64,000 nucleotides of DNA, taken from Streptomyces sp. NBC_00690 (GTDB lineage: Bacteria > Actinomycetota > Actinomycetes > Streptomycetales > Streptomycetaceae). Positions 18,077-27,555 of the stretch are shown piece by piece. Position 1 is the first letter of the stretch; each line of letters opens with the position of its first letter. The position numbers and the translations under genes were made by a program. The DNA lies in assembly GCF_036226685.1 (NCBI RefSeq), contig NZ_CP109009.1, positions 5,173,501-5,237,500 on the forward strand, given 5' to 3'. Below the pieces are notes generated by a model. The model was not told the origin of the DNA, did not search any database, and was given only the letters and a program-made list of their open reading frames with translations.

Positions 18077-18445
18077 GTGATCCAGCAGGAGTCGCGACTG
18101 CGTGTCGCCGACAACACTGGTGCCAAGGAAATCCTTTGCATCCGTGTTCTCGGTGGCTCCGGTCGCCGCTACGCGGGCATCGGTGACGTCATCGTTGCCA
18201 CCGTCAAGGACGCGATCCCCGGTGGCAACGTGAAGAAGGGTGACGTCATCAAGGCGGTCATCGTTCGCACCGTGAAGGAACGCCGCCGCCAGGACGGCTC
18301 GTACATCCGCTTCGACGAGAACGCCGCTGTCATTCTGAAGAACGACGGCGACCCTCGCGGCACCCGTATCTTCGGCCCGGTGGGCCGTGAGCTGCGCGAG
18401 AAGAAGTTCATGAAGATCATCTCGCTCGCGCCGGAGGTGCTGTAA
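18077..18445 (+). CDS. rplN: 50S ribosomal protein L14
   Basis: 122 residues, beginning [19 protein letters not shown] from a GTG codon, with ACAGGAGA upstream. The conserved [15 protein letters not shown] and [20 protein letters not shown] segments are present. L14 forms part of the 30S interface and factor-binding region. It opens the spc part of the cluster, 3 bases before rplX. Confidence 0.98.
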   Translation: MIQQESRLRVADNTGAKEILCIRVLGGSGRRYAGIGDVIVATVKDAIPGGNVKKGDVIKAVIVRTVKERRRQDGSYIRFDENAAVILKNDGDPRGTRIFGPVGRELREKKFMKIISLAPEVL

Positions 18446-18447
18446 GC

Positions 18448-18771
18448 ATGAAGATCAAGAAGGGCGACCTGGTTCAGGTCATCACCGGTAAGGACCGCGG
18501 CAAGCAGGGCAAGGTCATTCAGGCCTTCCCCCGTGAGGACCGTGTCCTGGTCGAGGGTGTCAACCGGGTCAAGAAGCACACCAAGGCCGGCCAGACCGCT
18601 CGTGGTTCGCAGACCGGCGGGATTGTCACCACCGAGGCCCCCGTCCACGTGAGCAATGTTCAGCTCGTCGTGGAGAAGGACGGCAAGAAGGTTGTGACGC
18701 GCGTCGGATTCCGCTTCGACGACGAGGGCAACAAGATCCGCGTTGCCAAGCGGACGGGTGAGGACATCTGA
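18448..18771 (+). CDS. rplX: 50S ribosomal protein L24
   Basis: 107 residues. The KOW motif [20 protein letters not shown] at the N-terminus and [11 protein letters not shown] after it identify L24, an assembly initiator near the tunnel exit. It is preceded closely by rplN, and its stop overlaps rplE in TGATG form. Confidence 0.98.
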   Translation: MKIKKGDLVQVITGKDRGKQGKVIQAFPREDRVLVEGVNRVKKHTKAGQTARGSQTGGIVTTEAPVHVSNVQLVVEKDGKKVVTRVGFRFDDEGNKIRVAKRTGEDI

Positions 18772-19328
18772 TGGCTACCACCACCACTCCGCGTCTCAAG
18801 ACGAAGTACCGCGAGGAAATCAAGGGCAAGCTGCTTGAGGAGTTCTCGTACGAGAACGTCATGCAGGTTCCCGGGCTCGTCAAGATCGTGGTCAACATGG
18901 GTGTGGGCGACGCCGCCCGCGACTCCAAGTTGATCGATGGTGCCGTCAAGGACCTCACCACGATCACCGGTCAGAAGCCGGCCGTCACCAAGGCCCGCAA
19001 GTCCATCGCGCAGTTCAAGCTGCGTGAGGGTCAGCCGATCGGCGCCCACGTCACCCTCCGTGGCGACCGCATGTGGGAGTTCCTGGACCGCACCCTGTCG
19101 CTCGCGCTTCCGCGCATCCGCGACTTCCGTGGTCTGTCCCCCAAGCAGTTCGACGGCCGTGGCAACTACACCTTCGGTCTCACGGAGCAGGTCATGTTCC
19201 ACGAGATCGACCAGGACAAGATCGACCGCGTCCGGGGTATGGACATCACCGTGGTTACCACGGCGACCAACGACGCTGAGGGCCGCGCGCTCCTGCGTCA
19301 CCTCGGCTTCCCGTTCAAGGAGGCGTGA
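18771..19328 (+). CDS. rplE: 50S ribosomal protein L5
   Basis: 185 residues. [40 protein letters not shown] and [14 protein letters not shown] are family segments. L5 binds 5S rRNA and contacts the 30S head. It has a short Thr-rich N-terminal extension. It is coupled to rplX by overlap and sits 3 bases before rpsN. Confidence 0.98.
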   Translation: MATTTTPRLKTKYREEIKGKLLEEFSYENVMQVPGLVKIVVNMGVGDAARDSKLIDGAVKDLTTITGQKPAVTKARKSIAQFKLREGQPIGAHVTLRGDRMWEFLDRTLSLALPRIRDFRGLSPKQFDGRGNYTFGLTEQVMFHEIDQDKIDRVRGMDITVVTTATNDAEGRALLRHLGFPFKEA

Positions 19329-19331
19329 GCC

Positions 19332-19517
19332 GTGGCAAAGAAGGCTCTCATTGCCAAGGCCGCCCGCAAGCCCAAGTTCGGCGTGCGTGGCTACACGCGC
19401 TGCCAGCGTTGCGGTCGTCCCCACTCCGTGTACCGCAAGTTCGGCCTGTGCCGCGTGTGCCTTCGTGAGATGGCTCACCGTGGCGAGCTGCCGGGCGTGA
19501 CCAAGAGCTCCTGGTAA
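19332..19517 (+). CDS. rpsN: 30S ribosomal protein S14, zinc-binding type
   Basis: 61 residues, the short S14 form. Four cysteines in CQRCGRPH...CRVCLREM form a zinc ribbon. Streptomyces usually keep a second, zinc-free S14 elsewhere, made under zinc limitation; this copy is the zinc-replete housekeeping version. GTG start with GGAGGCGTGAGCC upstream. It is followed by a 263-base gap. Confidence 0.97.
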   Translation: MAKKALIAKAARKPKFGVRGYTRCQRCGRPHSVYRKFGLCRVCLREMAHRGELPGVTKSSW

Positions 19518-19780
19518 ACCCCTCCACCCGGTCCCCAGCCGGTGCCCTCCGGGGCGCCTGCAGGTGACCGGATCGGAGATTGGGATTACTGGACGCTCTC
19601 GGTAAGCAGAGGGTAGGCGGAGGCCCGTCCTTCCATGGCTTAGGCTAGGAGGGTTGGGCGTCCGCCGCCCTGAACGACTTACTACGCCGTAGGTCCCCGC
19701 GCCGCACCCGTCCCGCCCCAGTGTGGGGAGAGGGATGGCGCATACAGGAAACCCCGGCGAGAGAGGCCGAAGGCCAATTC

Positions 19781-20179
19781 ATGACCATGACTGATCCGAT
19801 CGCAGACATGTTGACGCGTCTGCGGAATGCGAACTCGGCGTACCACGACTCCGTGACCATGCCGCACAGCAAGATCAAGTCGCACATCGCAGAGATCCTC
19901 CAGCAGGAGGGCTTCATCACGGGCTGGAAGGTCGAGGACGCCGAAGTCGGCAAGAACCTCGTCCTGGAGCTCAAGTTCGGTCCTAACCGGGAGCGCTCCA
20001 TCGCGGGCATCCGGCGGATCTCGAAGCCGGGTCTGCGCGTGTACGCGAAGTCCACCAGTCTGCCGAAGGTCCTCGGCGGCCTGGGCGTGGCGATCATCTC
20101 CACGTCCCACGGTCTCCTGACCGGCCAGCAGGCGCAGAAGAAGGGCGTAGGTGGGGAAGTCCTCGCCTACGTCTGGTAG
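19781..20179 (+). CDS. rpsH: 30S ribosomal protein S8
   Basis: 132 residues from the ATG at 19781 ([18 protein letters not shown]), the conserved family start; an upstream GTG at 19721 in the same frame would only add junk. The C-terminal [20 protein letters not shown] is characteristic. S8 is a primary binder of 16S rRNA and in E. coli the repressor of the spc operon. The 263-base gap before it may contain its own promoter (TTAGGCTAGG near 19643). Confidence 0.97.
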   Translation: MTMTDPIADMLTRLRNANSAYHDSVTMPHSKIKSHIAEILQQEGFITGWKVEDAEVGKNLVLELKFGPNRERSIAGIRRISKPGLRVYAKSTSLPKVLGGLGVAIISTSHGLLTGQQAQKKGVGGEVLAYVW

Positions 20180-20199
20180 TCGGGAACGGAGGAATAGCA

Positions 20200-20739
20200 A
20201 TGTCGCGTATCGGCAAGCTCCCCATCCAGGTTCCCGCCGGTGTGGACGTCACCATCGATGGCCGCACGGTCGCGGTGAAGGGTCCCAAGGGCACCCTGAG
20301 CCACACCGTTGCCGCGCCGATCGACATCGTTAAGGGTGAGGACGGCGTTCTCAACGTCTCCCGCCCCAACGACGAGCGTCAGAACAAGGCCCTCCACGGC
20401 CTGTCCCGCACGCTGGTGGCCAACATGATCACCGGCGTGACCCAGGGGTACACGAAGGCGCTCGAAATCAGCGGTGTTGGTTACCGCGTCGCAGCGAAGG
20501 GCTCCAACCTGGAGTTCCAGCTCGGTTACAGCCACTCGATCCTGGTCGAGGCCCCCGAGGGGATCTCGTTCAAGGTCGAATCGCCGACCAAGTTCTCTGT
20601 CGAGGGAATCGACAAGCAGAAGGTCGGCGAGGTCGCCGCCAACATCCGCAAGCTGCGGAAGCCCGACCCGTACAAGGCCAAGGGCGTCAAGTACGCGGGC
20701 GAGGTCATCCGCCGCAAGGTCGGAAAGGCGGGTAAGTAA
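20200..20739 (+). CDS. rplF: 50S ribosomal protein L6
   Basis: 179 residues. [20 protein letters not shown] and the C-terminal signature [19 protein letters not shown] define L6, made of two similar beta domains and located near the sarcin-ricin loop. SD GGAGGAAT. It is 3 bases from rplR. Confidence 0.98.
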   Translation: MSRIGKLPIQVPAGVDVTIDGRTVAVKGPKGTLSHTVAAPIDIVKGEDGVLNVSRPNDERQNKALHGLSRTLVANMITGVTQGYTKALEISGVGYRVAAKGSNLEFQLGYSHSILVEAPEGISFKVESPTKFSVEGIDKQKVGEVAANIRKLRKPDPYKAKGVKYAGEVIRRKVGKAGK

Positions 20740-20742
20740 GCC

Positions 20743-21126
20743 ATGGCATACGGTGTGAAGATCGCCAAGGGTGACGCGTACAAGCGCGCCGCCATCAAGC
20801 GCCGCCACATCCGCGTTCGCAAGCGCATCTCCGGTTCGCCGGAGCGCCCGCGCCTGGTTGTGACGCGTTCCAACCGCCACATCGTGGCGCAGGTCATCGA
20901 CGACATCGCCGGCCACACGCTGGCGTCGGCGTCGACCCTGGACACCTCGATCCGCGGTGGCGAGGGCGACAAGAGCGCCCAGGCCAAGCAGGTCGGCGCC
21001 CTGGTCGCCGAGCGCGCCAAGGCCGCTGGTGTCGAGGCCGTCGTGTTCGACCGTGGTGGCAACCAGTACGCCGGGCGGATTGCCGCTCTGGCTGACGCCG
21101 CCCGCGAGGCCGGGCTGAAGTTCTAG
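20743..21126 (+). CDS. rplR: 50S ribosomal protein L18
   Basis: 127 residues. [19 protein letters not shown] and the C-terminal [20 protein letters not shown] are diagnostic. L18 binds 5S rRNA. It follows rplF by 3 bases and precedes rpsE by 46. Confidence 0.98.
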   Translation: MAYGVKIAKGDAYKRAAIKRRHIRVRKRISGSPERPRLVVTRSNRHIVAQVIDDIAGHTLASASTLDTSIRGGEGDKSAQAKQVGALVAERAKAAGVEAVVFDRGGNQYAGRIAALADAAREAGLKF

Positions 21127-21172
21127 GCCCCGGTTCCGGAGCTAGCGGACGTAACAGAGAGAGGTAGATCCA

Positions 21173-21778
21173 ATGGCTGGACCCCAGCGCCGCGGAAGCG
21201 GTGCCGGTGGCGGCGAGCGGCGGGACCGGAAGGGCCGTGACGGTGGCGCAGCTGCCGCCGAGAAGACCGCGTACGTTGAGCGCGTCGTCGCGATCAACCG
21301 CGTCGCCAAGGTTGTGAAGGGTGGTCGTCGCTTCAGCTTCACCGCGCTGGTCGTGGTGGGCGATGGTGACGGCACCGTTGGTGTCGGTTACGGCAAGGCC
21401 AAGGAGGTGCCGGCCGCCATCGCCAAGGGTGTTGAGGAGGCCAAGAAGCACTTCTTCAAGGTCCCCCGCATCCAGGGCACCATTCCCCACCCGATCCAGG
21501 GCGAGAAGGCTGCGGGCGTCGTTCTGCTCAAGCCTGCTTCCCCCGGTACCGGTGTTATCGCCGGTGGCCCGGTGCGCGCCGTTCTGGAGTGCGCCGGCGT
21601 TCACGACATCCTGTCGAAGTCGCTTGGCTCCGACAACGCGATCAACATCGTGCATGCGACCGTGGCGGCCCTGAAGGGTCTGCAGCGTCCCGAGGAGATC
21701 GCGGCTCGCCGTGGTCTGCCCCTTGAGGACGTCGCCCCCGCGGCTCTGCTTCGTGCACGTGCGGGAGCGGGTGCGTAA
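21173..21778 (+). CDS. rpsE: 30S ribosomal protein S5
   Basis: 201 residues. After a Gly/Arg-rich actinobacterial N-terminal extension come [19 protein letters not shown] and [19 protein letters not shown], the loop where spectinomycin resistance changes occur in other species. SD AGAGAGGTAG. The stop overlaps rpmD (TAATG). Confidence 0.98.
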   Translation: MAGPQRRGSGAGGGERRDRKGRDGGAAAAEKTAYVERVVAINRVAKVVKGGRRFSFTALVVVGDGDGTVGVGYGKAKEVPAAIAKGVEEAKKHFFKVPRIQGTIPHPIQGEKAAGVVLLKPASPGTGVIAGGPVRAVLECAGVHDILSKSLGSDNAINIVHATVAALKGLQRPEEIAARRGLPLEDVAPAALLRARAGAGA

Positions 21779-21960
21779 TGGCCCGCCTCAAGATCACGCA
21801 GAAGAAGTCGTACATCGGCTGCAAGCAGAACCACCGTGACACGCTGCGCTCGCTGGGCCTGAAGAGGCTCAACGACGTGGTGGTCAAGGAGGATCGTCCC
21901 GAGTTCCGCGGCATGGTGCACACCGTCCGCCACCTCGTGACGGTCGAGGAGGTTGACTGA
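21778..21960 (+). CDS. rpmD: 50S ribosomal protein L30
   Basis: 60 residues, the normal length. [20 protein letters not shown] and [14 protein letters not shown] are family features. It starts on the overlap with rpsE and ends 1 base before rplO. Confidence 0.98.
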   Translation: MARLKITQKKSYIGCKQNHRDTLRSLGLKRLNDVVVKEDRPEFRGMVHTVRHLVTVEEVD

Positions 21961-21961
21961 T

Positions 21962-22417
21962 ATGGCGGAGCAGAACCCGCTGAGGGTCCACAACCTCCGT
22001 CCTGCCCCGGGTGCCAAGACCGCGAAGACCCGTGTTGGTCGTGGTGAGGCGTCGAAGGGTAAGACGGCCGGTCGTGGAACCAAGGGCACCAAGGCCCGTT
22101 ACCAGGTTCCGGAGCGCTTCGAGGGCGGGCAGATGCCCCTCCACATGCGCCTCCCGAAGCTCAAGGGCTTCAAGAACCCGTTCCGTACCGAGTACCAGGT
22201 CGTCAACCTGGACAAGCTCGCTTCGCTCTACCCCGAGGGTGGCGAAGTCACGGTGGCCGATCTGGTCGCCAAGGGTGCGGTCCGCAAGAACCAGCTCGTC
22301 AAGGTCCTGGGCCAGGGCGAGATCTCCGTGGCGCTGCAGGTGACGGTTGACGCCGTCTCCGGCTCCGCCAAGGAGAAGATCACCGCCGCTGGCGGCGCCG
22401 TCACCGAGCTTGTCTGA
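21962..22417 (+). CDS. rplO: 50S ribosomal protein L15
   Basis: 151 residues from ATG 21962 ([20 protein letters not shown]); an in-frame ATG at 21953 lies inside rpmD and adds three residues. The Gly-rich [19 protein letters not shown] region is the long rRNA-binding N-terminal arm. L15 is a late assembly protein. A strong hairpin follows the gene. Confidence 0.97.
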   Translation: MAEQNPLRVHNLRPAPGAKTAKTRVGRGEASKGKTAGRGTKGTKARYQVPERFEGGQMPLHMRLPKLKGFKNPFRTEYQVVNLDKLASLYPEGGEVTVADLVAKGAVRKNQLVKVLGQGEISVALQVTVDAVSGSAKEKITAAGGAVTELV

Positions 22418-22448
22418 CACAAGTTCTGTGGTGGGAAGCTGAACACCG

Positions 22449-22482
22449 ACCGGGGATGCCTCTCAAATGGGGCATCCCCGGT
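22449..22482 (+). terminator. Hairpin terminator between rplO and secY
   Basis: ACCGGGGATGCC pairs with GGCATCCCCGGT around a 10-base loop, followed by TGGTCGTT. It separates the ribosomal proteins from secY, which has 170 further bases of upstream sequence and probably its own promoter. Confidence 0.75.
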
Positions 22483-22651
22483 TGGTCGTTCCAAGCGGGG
22501 CACTGCCGCCGGTAAGGTGGCGTGCGATGTTGCTGTAAAGAACCCCCGTACGGTCTGCCCCATCGGGATCGTGCGGATTTCCTGATTCGTATTCATCGAT
22601 CCTCAAGACCGTCACCTCTGACGCAGAAGCGCGGGGGTCGCAGGAGGCACC

Positions 22652-23971
22652 GTGCTCACCGCGTTCGCCCGGGCGTTCAAGACGCCCGACCTGCGCAAGA
22701 AGCTGCTCTTCACGCTCGCCATCATCGTGCTCTATCGACTCGGGTCTCACATCCCGGTACCGGGCATCGATTACCAGAACGTTCAGACCTGTGTCAACTT
22801 GGCCCAGCAGAACAACAACAGTCTGTTCGGCCTGGTGAACATGTTCAGTGGCGGTGCGCTGCTGCAGATCACCATCTTTGCGCTCGGCATCATGCCGTAC
22901 ATCACGGCGAGCATCATCCTGCAGCTGCTGACCGTGGTCATTCCGCGGCTGGAAGCCCTCAAGAAGGAGGGTTCGTCCGGCACCGCGAAGATCACCCAGT
23001 ACACCCGTTATCTGACGGTGGCCCTCGCCGTGCTCCAGGGCACGGGTCTGGTCGCGACCGCTCGCAGCGGTGCACTCTTCAGCGGCTGCCCGGTCGCCAG
23101 CCAGATCGTGCCGGACCGCACCATCTACACCACCGTCGTCATGGTGATCACCATGACCGCGGGTACCGCCGCTGTGATGTGGCTCGGTGAGCTGATCACC
23201 GACCGCGGCATCGGCAACGGCATGTCGATCCTCATGTTCATCTCGATCGCCGCCGGCTTCCCGGGTGCCCTCTGGGCCATCAAGGAGAGCGGCAAGCTCG
23301 CCAAGGGCTGGATCGAGTTCAGCACGGTCATTCTGATCGGCTTCGTGATGGTCGCCCTGGTCGTCTTCGTGGAACAGGCACAACGTCGTATCCCTGTTCA
23401 GTACGCGAAGCGGATGATCGGGCGGCGTAGTTACGGTGGCACCTCGACCTACATCCCGCTGAAGGTCAACCAGGCGGGTGTGATTCCGGTCATCTTCGCT
23501 TCGTCGCTGCTCTATATCCCAGCGCTGGTGGCACAGTTCTCCAGCGGTACTTCCTCCTGGAAGACGTGGATCGAGCAGTACTTCGTCAAGGGTGATCACC
23601 CGTACTACATCACCGTGTACTTCTTCCTGATCGTGTTCTTCGCGTTCTTCTATGTGGCTATCTCGTTTAACCCCGAGGAAGTCGCGGACAACATGAAGAA
23701 GTATGGTGGCTTCATCCCGGGTATCCGGGCTGGTCGACCTACTGCCGAGTATCTGAGCTACGTGCTCAACCGGATCACTTGGCCGGGCTCGCTGTACCTG
23801 GGTCTGATTGCTCTTGTTCCGACGATGGCGTTGGCGGGCTTCGGAGGCGCGAACCAGAACTTCCCGTTCGGCGGGACAAGCATCCTCATCATCGTGGGTG
23901 TGGGTCTGGAGACCGTGAAGCAGATCGAGAGCCAGCTCCAGCAGCGCAATTACGAAGGGTTCCTCCGCTAA
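22652..23971 (+). CDS. secY: Protein translocase subunit SecY
   Basis: 439 residues from a GTG with CAGGAGGCAC upstream. About ten membrane segments are visible; PDLRKKLLFTLAIIVLYRLG is TM1 and GIMPYITASIILQLLTVVIP the lateral-gate helix. The cytoplasmic loop QRRIPVQYAKRMIGRRSYGG, bound by SecA or the ribosome, is intact. It forms the channel with SecE and SecG. The stop overlaps the adk start (TAATG), a conserved secY-adk coupling. Confidence 0.98.
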   Translation: MLTAFARAFKTPDLRKKLLFTLAIIVLYRLGSHIPVPGIDYQNVQTCVNLAQQNNNSLFGLVNMFSGGALLQITIFALGIMPYITASIILQLLTVVIPRLEALKKEGSSGTAKITQYTRYLTVALAVLQGTGLVATARSGALFSGCPVASQIVPDRTIYTTVVMVITMTAGTAAVMWLGELITDRGIGNGMSILMFISIAAGFPGALWAIKESGKLAKGWIEFSTVILIGFVMVALVVFVEQAQRRIPVQYAKRMIGRRSYGGTSTYIPLKVNQAGVIPVIFASSLLYIPALVAQFSSGTSSWKTWIEQYFVKGDHPYYITVYFFLIVFFAFFYVAISFNPEEVADNMKKYGGFIPGIRAGRPTAEYLSYVLNRITWPGSLYLGLIALVPTMALAGFGGANQNFPFGGTSILIIVGVGLETVKQIESQLQQRNYEGFLR

Positions 23972-24621
23972 TGCGAATCGTCCTCGTCGGACCACCCGGT
24001 GCCGGCAAGGGAACGCAGGCTGCGTACCTTGCCGAGAACTTGTCGATCCCGCACATCTCCACGGGCGATCTCTTCCGCGCCAACATCAGCAAGGGCACCG
24101 ACCTCGGTCGGAAAGCCAAGTCCTATATGGACAAGGGTGAGCTGGTTCCCGACGAGGTCACCATCGGTATGGCGAAGGACCGGATGGAGCAGCCGGACGC
24201 CGTCAACGGGTTCCTGCTCGACGGCTTCCCGCGCAACGTCTCGCAGGCCGAGGCGCTCGACGGGATGCTGAAGTCCGAGGGCATGACGTTGGACGGGGTG
24301 CTCGACCTTGAGGTCCCCGAGGACGAGGTCGTCAAGCGGATCGCGGGCCGCCGCATCTGCCGCAATGACTCAAGCCATGTCTTCCACGTGACGTACTCGC
24401 CGCCGAAGGTGGACGGCCGTTGTGACGTCTGCGGTGGCGATCTGTATCAGCGCGACGACGACTCGGAGACGACCGTCCGCAAGCGCCTTGAGGTCTACCA
24501 CACCCAGACCGAGCCGATCATCGACTACTACCGGGGCCAGGGCCTCGTGGTGACGATCTCGGCACTCGGCAAGGTCGCGGACGTGACCGAGCGGGCGATG
24601 GAAGCACTGAAGAAGAACTGA
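23971..24621 (+). CDS. adk: Adenylate kinase
   Basis: 216 residues, the long form. Walker A GPPGAGKGTQ (7-16), DGFPRNVSQAEAL (NMP-binding) and the LID domain are present; the LID carries CRNDSSHVFHV and CDVCGG, cysteines that suggest a partly kept zinc site. It interconverts ATP, ADP and AMP in the cytoplasm. The start overlaps secY. A strong hairpin follows. Confidence 0.97.
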   Translation: MRIVLVGPPGAGKGTQAAYLAENLSIPHISTGDLFRANISKGTDLGRKAKSYMDKGELVPDEVTIGMAKDRMEQPDAVNGFLLDGFPRNVSQAEALDGMLKSEGMTLDGVLDLEVPEDEVVKRIAGRRICRNDSSHVFHVTYSPPKVDGRCDVCGGDLYQRDDDSETTVRKRLEVYHTQTEPIIDYYRGQGLVVTISALGKVADVTERAMEALKKN

Positions 24622-24670
24622 AGTAGAAGACGGCCGAGGTCGACAAGACCTGAAGGTCCTGACCGTCACG

Positions 24671-24707
24671 GTACGGCCGCGGTGTCCGATGGACGCCGCG
24701 GCCGTAC
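24671..24707 (+). terminator. Hairpin terminator between adk and map
   Basis: A perfect 12-base stem, GTACGGCCGCGG with CCGCGGCCGTAC, and a loop that itself contains TGTCC/GGACG. It is followed by TGTTGAG. It should limit read-through from secY-adk into map. Confidence 0.75.
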
Positions 24708-24764
24708 TGTTGAGCGAGGATCGTACGGGCCGTACCGGACAAGACAGAGGTGGAAGGCAAGGCG

Positions 24765-25601
24765 ATGGTGGAGATCAAGACCCCGGAGCAGATCGCGAAG
24801 ATGCGCGAGGCGGGGTTGGTCGTGGCTGCGATCCACGCGGCGACGTGCGAGGCTGCCGTCCCCGGCGCGACCACCCGGGATCTGGACGAGGTGGCCCGCA
24901 AGGTCATTGCCGACCACGGCGCCAAGTCGAACTTCCTGGGGTACGGCGGTTTCCCCGCGACCATCTGCACGTCGGCCAACGAGGTCGTCGTCCACGGCAT
25001 CCCCGACGACAAGACCGTCCTCAAGGACGGTGACATCATCTCGATCGACGCCGGAGCGATCGTCGACGGCTGGCACGGGGACGCCGCGTACACGGCGTTC
25101 GTCGGCACCGGTCACGCCCCGGAGTTGATCGAACTCTCCCGGGTGACCGAGGAGTCGATGTGGGCCGGGATCGCCGCGATGAAGTCCGGCAGCCGCCTGG
25201 TGGACGTCTCCCGCGCCATCGAGATGTACATCCGCCGTCAGCCCAAGCCCGGTGGCGGTCGGTACGGGATCATCGAGGACTACGGCGGCCACGGCATCGG
25301 CACCCAGATGCACATGGATCCGCATCTGCTGAACTACGTCTCGCGCAAGCGGGGCAAGGGGCCGCGGCTGGTGCCCGGCTTCTGCTTGGCGATCGAGCCG
25401 ATGGTGTCCCTGGGGACTCCGAAGACCGAGGTCCTCGCTGACGACTGGACCGTGATCACCACCGACGGCACCTGGTCCTCGCACTGGGAGCACTCGGTCG
25501 CGGTGACCGAGGAGGGCCCTTTGGTGCTCACCTCGCCCGACTGCGGCCGGGCCAAGCTCGCCGAACTCGGGATCACGGCCGCACCCGACCCGCTGGGCTG
25601 A
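24765..25601 (+). CDS. map: Methionine aminopeptidase, type I
   Basis: 278 residues from ATG 24765 (MVEIKTPEQIAKMREAG), the conserved start. The five metal ligands sit in the expected segments: ISIDAGAIVDGWHGDAAYT (two Asp), GHGIGTQMH (His), AIEPM (Glu) and EHSVAVTEEG (Glu). It removes the initiator Met from new proteins. The residues before the conserved core are short, as in the MetAP type without an SH3-binding extension. A 357-base gap to infA follows. Confidence 0.96.
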   Translation: MVEIKTPEQIAKMREAGLVVAAIHAATCEAAVPGATTRDLDEVARKVIADHGAKSNFLGYGGFPATICTSANEVVVHGIPDDKTVLKDGDIISIDAGAIVDGWHGDAAYTAFVGTGHAPELIELSRVTEESMWAGIAAMKSGSRLVDVSRAIEMYIRRQPKPGGGRYGIIEDYGGHGIGTQMHMDPHLLNYVSRKRGKGPRLVPGFCLAIEPMVSLGTPKTEVLADDWTVITTDGTWSSHWEHSVAVTEEGPLVLTSPDCGRAKLAELGITAAPDPLG

Positions 25602-25958
25602 GCAGGGTGCGGGGGCCGGTGGCGCCGGTCCGGGCGGGCGGAGGCATAGGCATGGACTCGTACGGGTGAACCGCGATGGGTCTTCCGCCCCGGCGCACCG
25701 GCTGCCGGTGAGACCTTCTCCGGGGCAGTACGCCCTAGGGAAATGCGGGCCGGAACCAGAGCTCCGGTGACCCTCAGTGGCCGGATGGCCGATTCGGTTC
25801 TTGAATCGGCCGAGTAACGATCTCTACGAGTGGGCAAGCTTCCAGGATTCGTCTTTTCGAATGCCCTGACGTAGACTGATGCGTCGGCTCTCGTGTACCC
25901 GTGTGTCCGCACACGGTGGACGGGAGCTGATCAAGGTAGCCGATTCGAAGGGCGAAGC
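25602..25958 (+). promoter_or_regulatory. map-infA intergenic region
   Basis: 357 bases with no gene that I can support. It contains a perfect 9-base inverted repeat (GGCCGATTC, 7-base loop, GAATCGGCC) at 25787-25811, a probable terminator of map, and a candidate infA promoter: TAGACT at 25872-25877 with TTCGTC 18 bases upstream. Confidence 0.5.
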
Positions 25959-26180
25959 GTGGCCAAGAAGCAAGGTGCCATCGAAATCGAGGGCACCGTG
26001 ATCGAGTCCCTCCCGAACGCGATGTTCAAGGTGGAGCTTCAGAACGGTCACAAGGTCCTCGCGCACATCTCCGGCAAGATGCGGATGCACTACATCCGAA
26101 TCCTTCCGGACGACAGGGTCGTGGTGGAGCTGTCTCCGTACGACCTAACGCGTGGCCGGATCGTCTACCGGTACAAGTAG
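25959..26180 (+). CDS. infA: Translation initiation factor IF-1
   Basis: 73 residues from a GTG start: [20 protein letters not shown], then [20 protein letters not shown] and ending YRYK. It is a single OB-fold protein that binds the 30S A site with IF-2 and IF-3. SD GAAGGGCGAAG. The infA-rpmJ-rpsM order is the usual alpha-operon start. Confidence 0.97.
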   Translation: MAKKQGAIEIEGTVIESLPNAMFKVELQNGHKVLAHISGKMRMHYIRILPDDRVVVELSPYDLTRGRIVYRYK

Positions 26181-26238
26181 ATCTTGCCTGGTCCCCTTCG
26201 CGGGGGAGATGGCACTGACCCGGAGAACCTGACATCCA

Positions 26239-26352
26239 ATGAAGGTCAAGCCGAGCGTCAAGAAGATCTGCGACAAGTGCAAGGTGATCCGCCGTCACGG
26301 TCGGGTCATGGTCATCTGCGACAACCTGCGCCACAAGCAGCGCCAGGGCTGA
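26239..26352 (+). CDS. rpmJ: 50S ribosomal protein L36, zinc-binding form
   Basis: 37 residues, [20 protein letters not shown] at the start and ending RHKQRQG. The Cys-Cys-Cys-His zinc ribbon is complete (CDKC, VICDN, H), making this the zinc-containing form; a zinc-free paralogue may exist elsewhere. It lies between infA and rpsM. Confidence 0.97.
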   Translation: MKVKPSVKKICDKCKVIRRHGRVMVICDNLRHKQRQG

Positions 26353-26546
26353 CGCACGCCGACTTCTGCACCTCGCAGTTCTTCGCGCGACGCAAGCGAA
26401 TTCGTACATACGCAGAGCCCGCCCAGCCCATATGGGTCGGCGACACCTCCGGCGGGGGCCGGAGACCCGGTCGTACCACTCCAGCACGGAGTCGGCGGCC
26501 AGGGAGTGGTTCTGCGGAAGACCCCCGATCACACAGGAGCCATTGA

Positions 26547-26927
26547 ATGGCACGCGTTTCCGGTGTTGACATCCCGCGCGAAAAGCGTGTGGAGATCGCA
26601 CTCACCTACGTCTTCGGTATTGGGCGTACCCGGTCCAAGGAGATCCTCGCCTCGACCGGCGTGAACCCGAACACCCGCGTTCGTGACCTGGCCGAAGAGG
26701 ACCTGGTCAAGATCCGCGAGTACGTGGACGCCAACCTCCGCACCGAGGGTGACCTCCGCCGCGAGATCCAGGCCGACATCCGCCGCAAGGTCGAGATCGG
26801 CTGCTACCAGGGTCTGCGTCACCGTCGTGGACTTCCGGTCCACGGCCAGCGCACCAGCACCAACGCTCGTACCCGCAAGGGCCCGCGTCGCGCCATCGCC
26901 GGCAAGAAGAAGCCGGGCAAGAAGTAG
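26547..26927 (+). CDS. rpsM: 30S ribosomal protein S13
   Basis: 126 residues. [20 protein letters not shown] and the C-terminal [20 protein letters not shown] are diagnostic. S13 lies in the 30S head and forms the bridges to the 50S subunit. SD CACAGGAGCC. A 194-base gap separates it from rpmJ and 98 bases lie before rpsK. Confidence 0.98.
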   Translation: MARVSGVDIPREKRVEIALTYVFGIGRTRSKEILASTGVNPNTRVRDLAEEDLVKIREYVDANLRTEGDLRREIQADIRRKVEIGCYQGLRHRRGLPVHGQRTSTNARTRKGPRRAIAGKKKPGKK

Positions 26928-27025
26928 TCCTCAGCGGACGCTGCGGAATCCCGGGGACTGCCCGGGTCGCCGCACAGCCAAGCGGTCTTCGCTGTAGGAC
27001 CGACCACCTCCCGTAGGAGATATAG

Positions 27026-27430
27026 ATGCCCCCCAAGGGTCGTCAGGGCGCTGCCAAGAAGGTGCGCCGCAAGGAAAAGAAGAACGTCGCTCACGGCCAC
27101 GCGCACATCAAGAGCACGTTCAACAACACCATCGTTTCGATCACGGACCCGTCCGGCAACGTGATCTCCTGGGCCTCCGCCGGCCACGTCGGCTTCAAGG
27201 GCTCGCGCAAGTCCACCCCCTTCGCCGCGCAGATGGCCGCCGAGTCGGCCGCCCGCCGCGCGCAGGAGCACGGCATGCGCAAGGTCGACGTCTTCGTCAA
27301 GGGTCCCGGCTCCGGCCGTGAGACCGCGATCCGCTCCCTCCAGGCCACTGGCCTTGAGGTCGGTTCGATCCAGGACGTCACCCCCACCCCGCACAACGGC
27401 TGCCGTCCGCCCAAGCGTCGTCGCGTCTGA
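27026..27430 (+). CDS. rpsK: 30S ribosomal protein S11
   Basis: 134 residues. [40 protein letters not shown] and the C-terminal [16 protein letters not shown] define S11, part of the platform that holds the mRNA exit channel. SD CGTAGGAGATATAG. A strong hairpin follows before rpoA. Confidence 0.98.
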   Translation: MPPKGRQGAAKKVRRKEKKNVAHGHAHIKSTFNNTIVSITDPSGNVISWASAGHVGFKGSRKSTPFAAQMAAESAARRAQEHGMRKVDVFVKGPGSGRETAIRSLQATGLEVGSIQDVTPTPHNGCRPPKRRRV

Positions 27431-27457
27431 CGCTCGCTTGAGCTGAGTGGCTGTGGT

Positions 27458-27495
27458 TACGGGCGGTACGGCCCCTTCGGGTCGTGCCGCCCGTA
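27458..27495 (+). terminator. Hairpin between rpsK and rpoA
   Basis: TACGGGCGGTACGGCCCC and GGTCGTGCCGCCCGTA pair almost fully around a tetraloop-like TTCG. Followed by CCTTGTAAG. It could reduce read-through and set alpha-subunit level apart from the ribosomal proteins. Confidence 0.6.
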
Positions 27496-27555
27496 CCCTT
27501 GTAAGACATCCGTCGGGCGTCAAATAGCGGGCGCCCACGACTGAAGGATTTCCCC

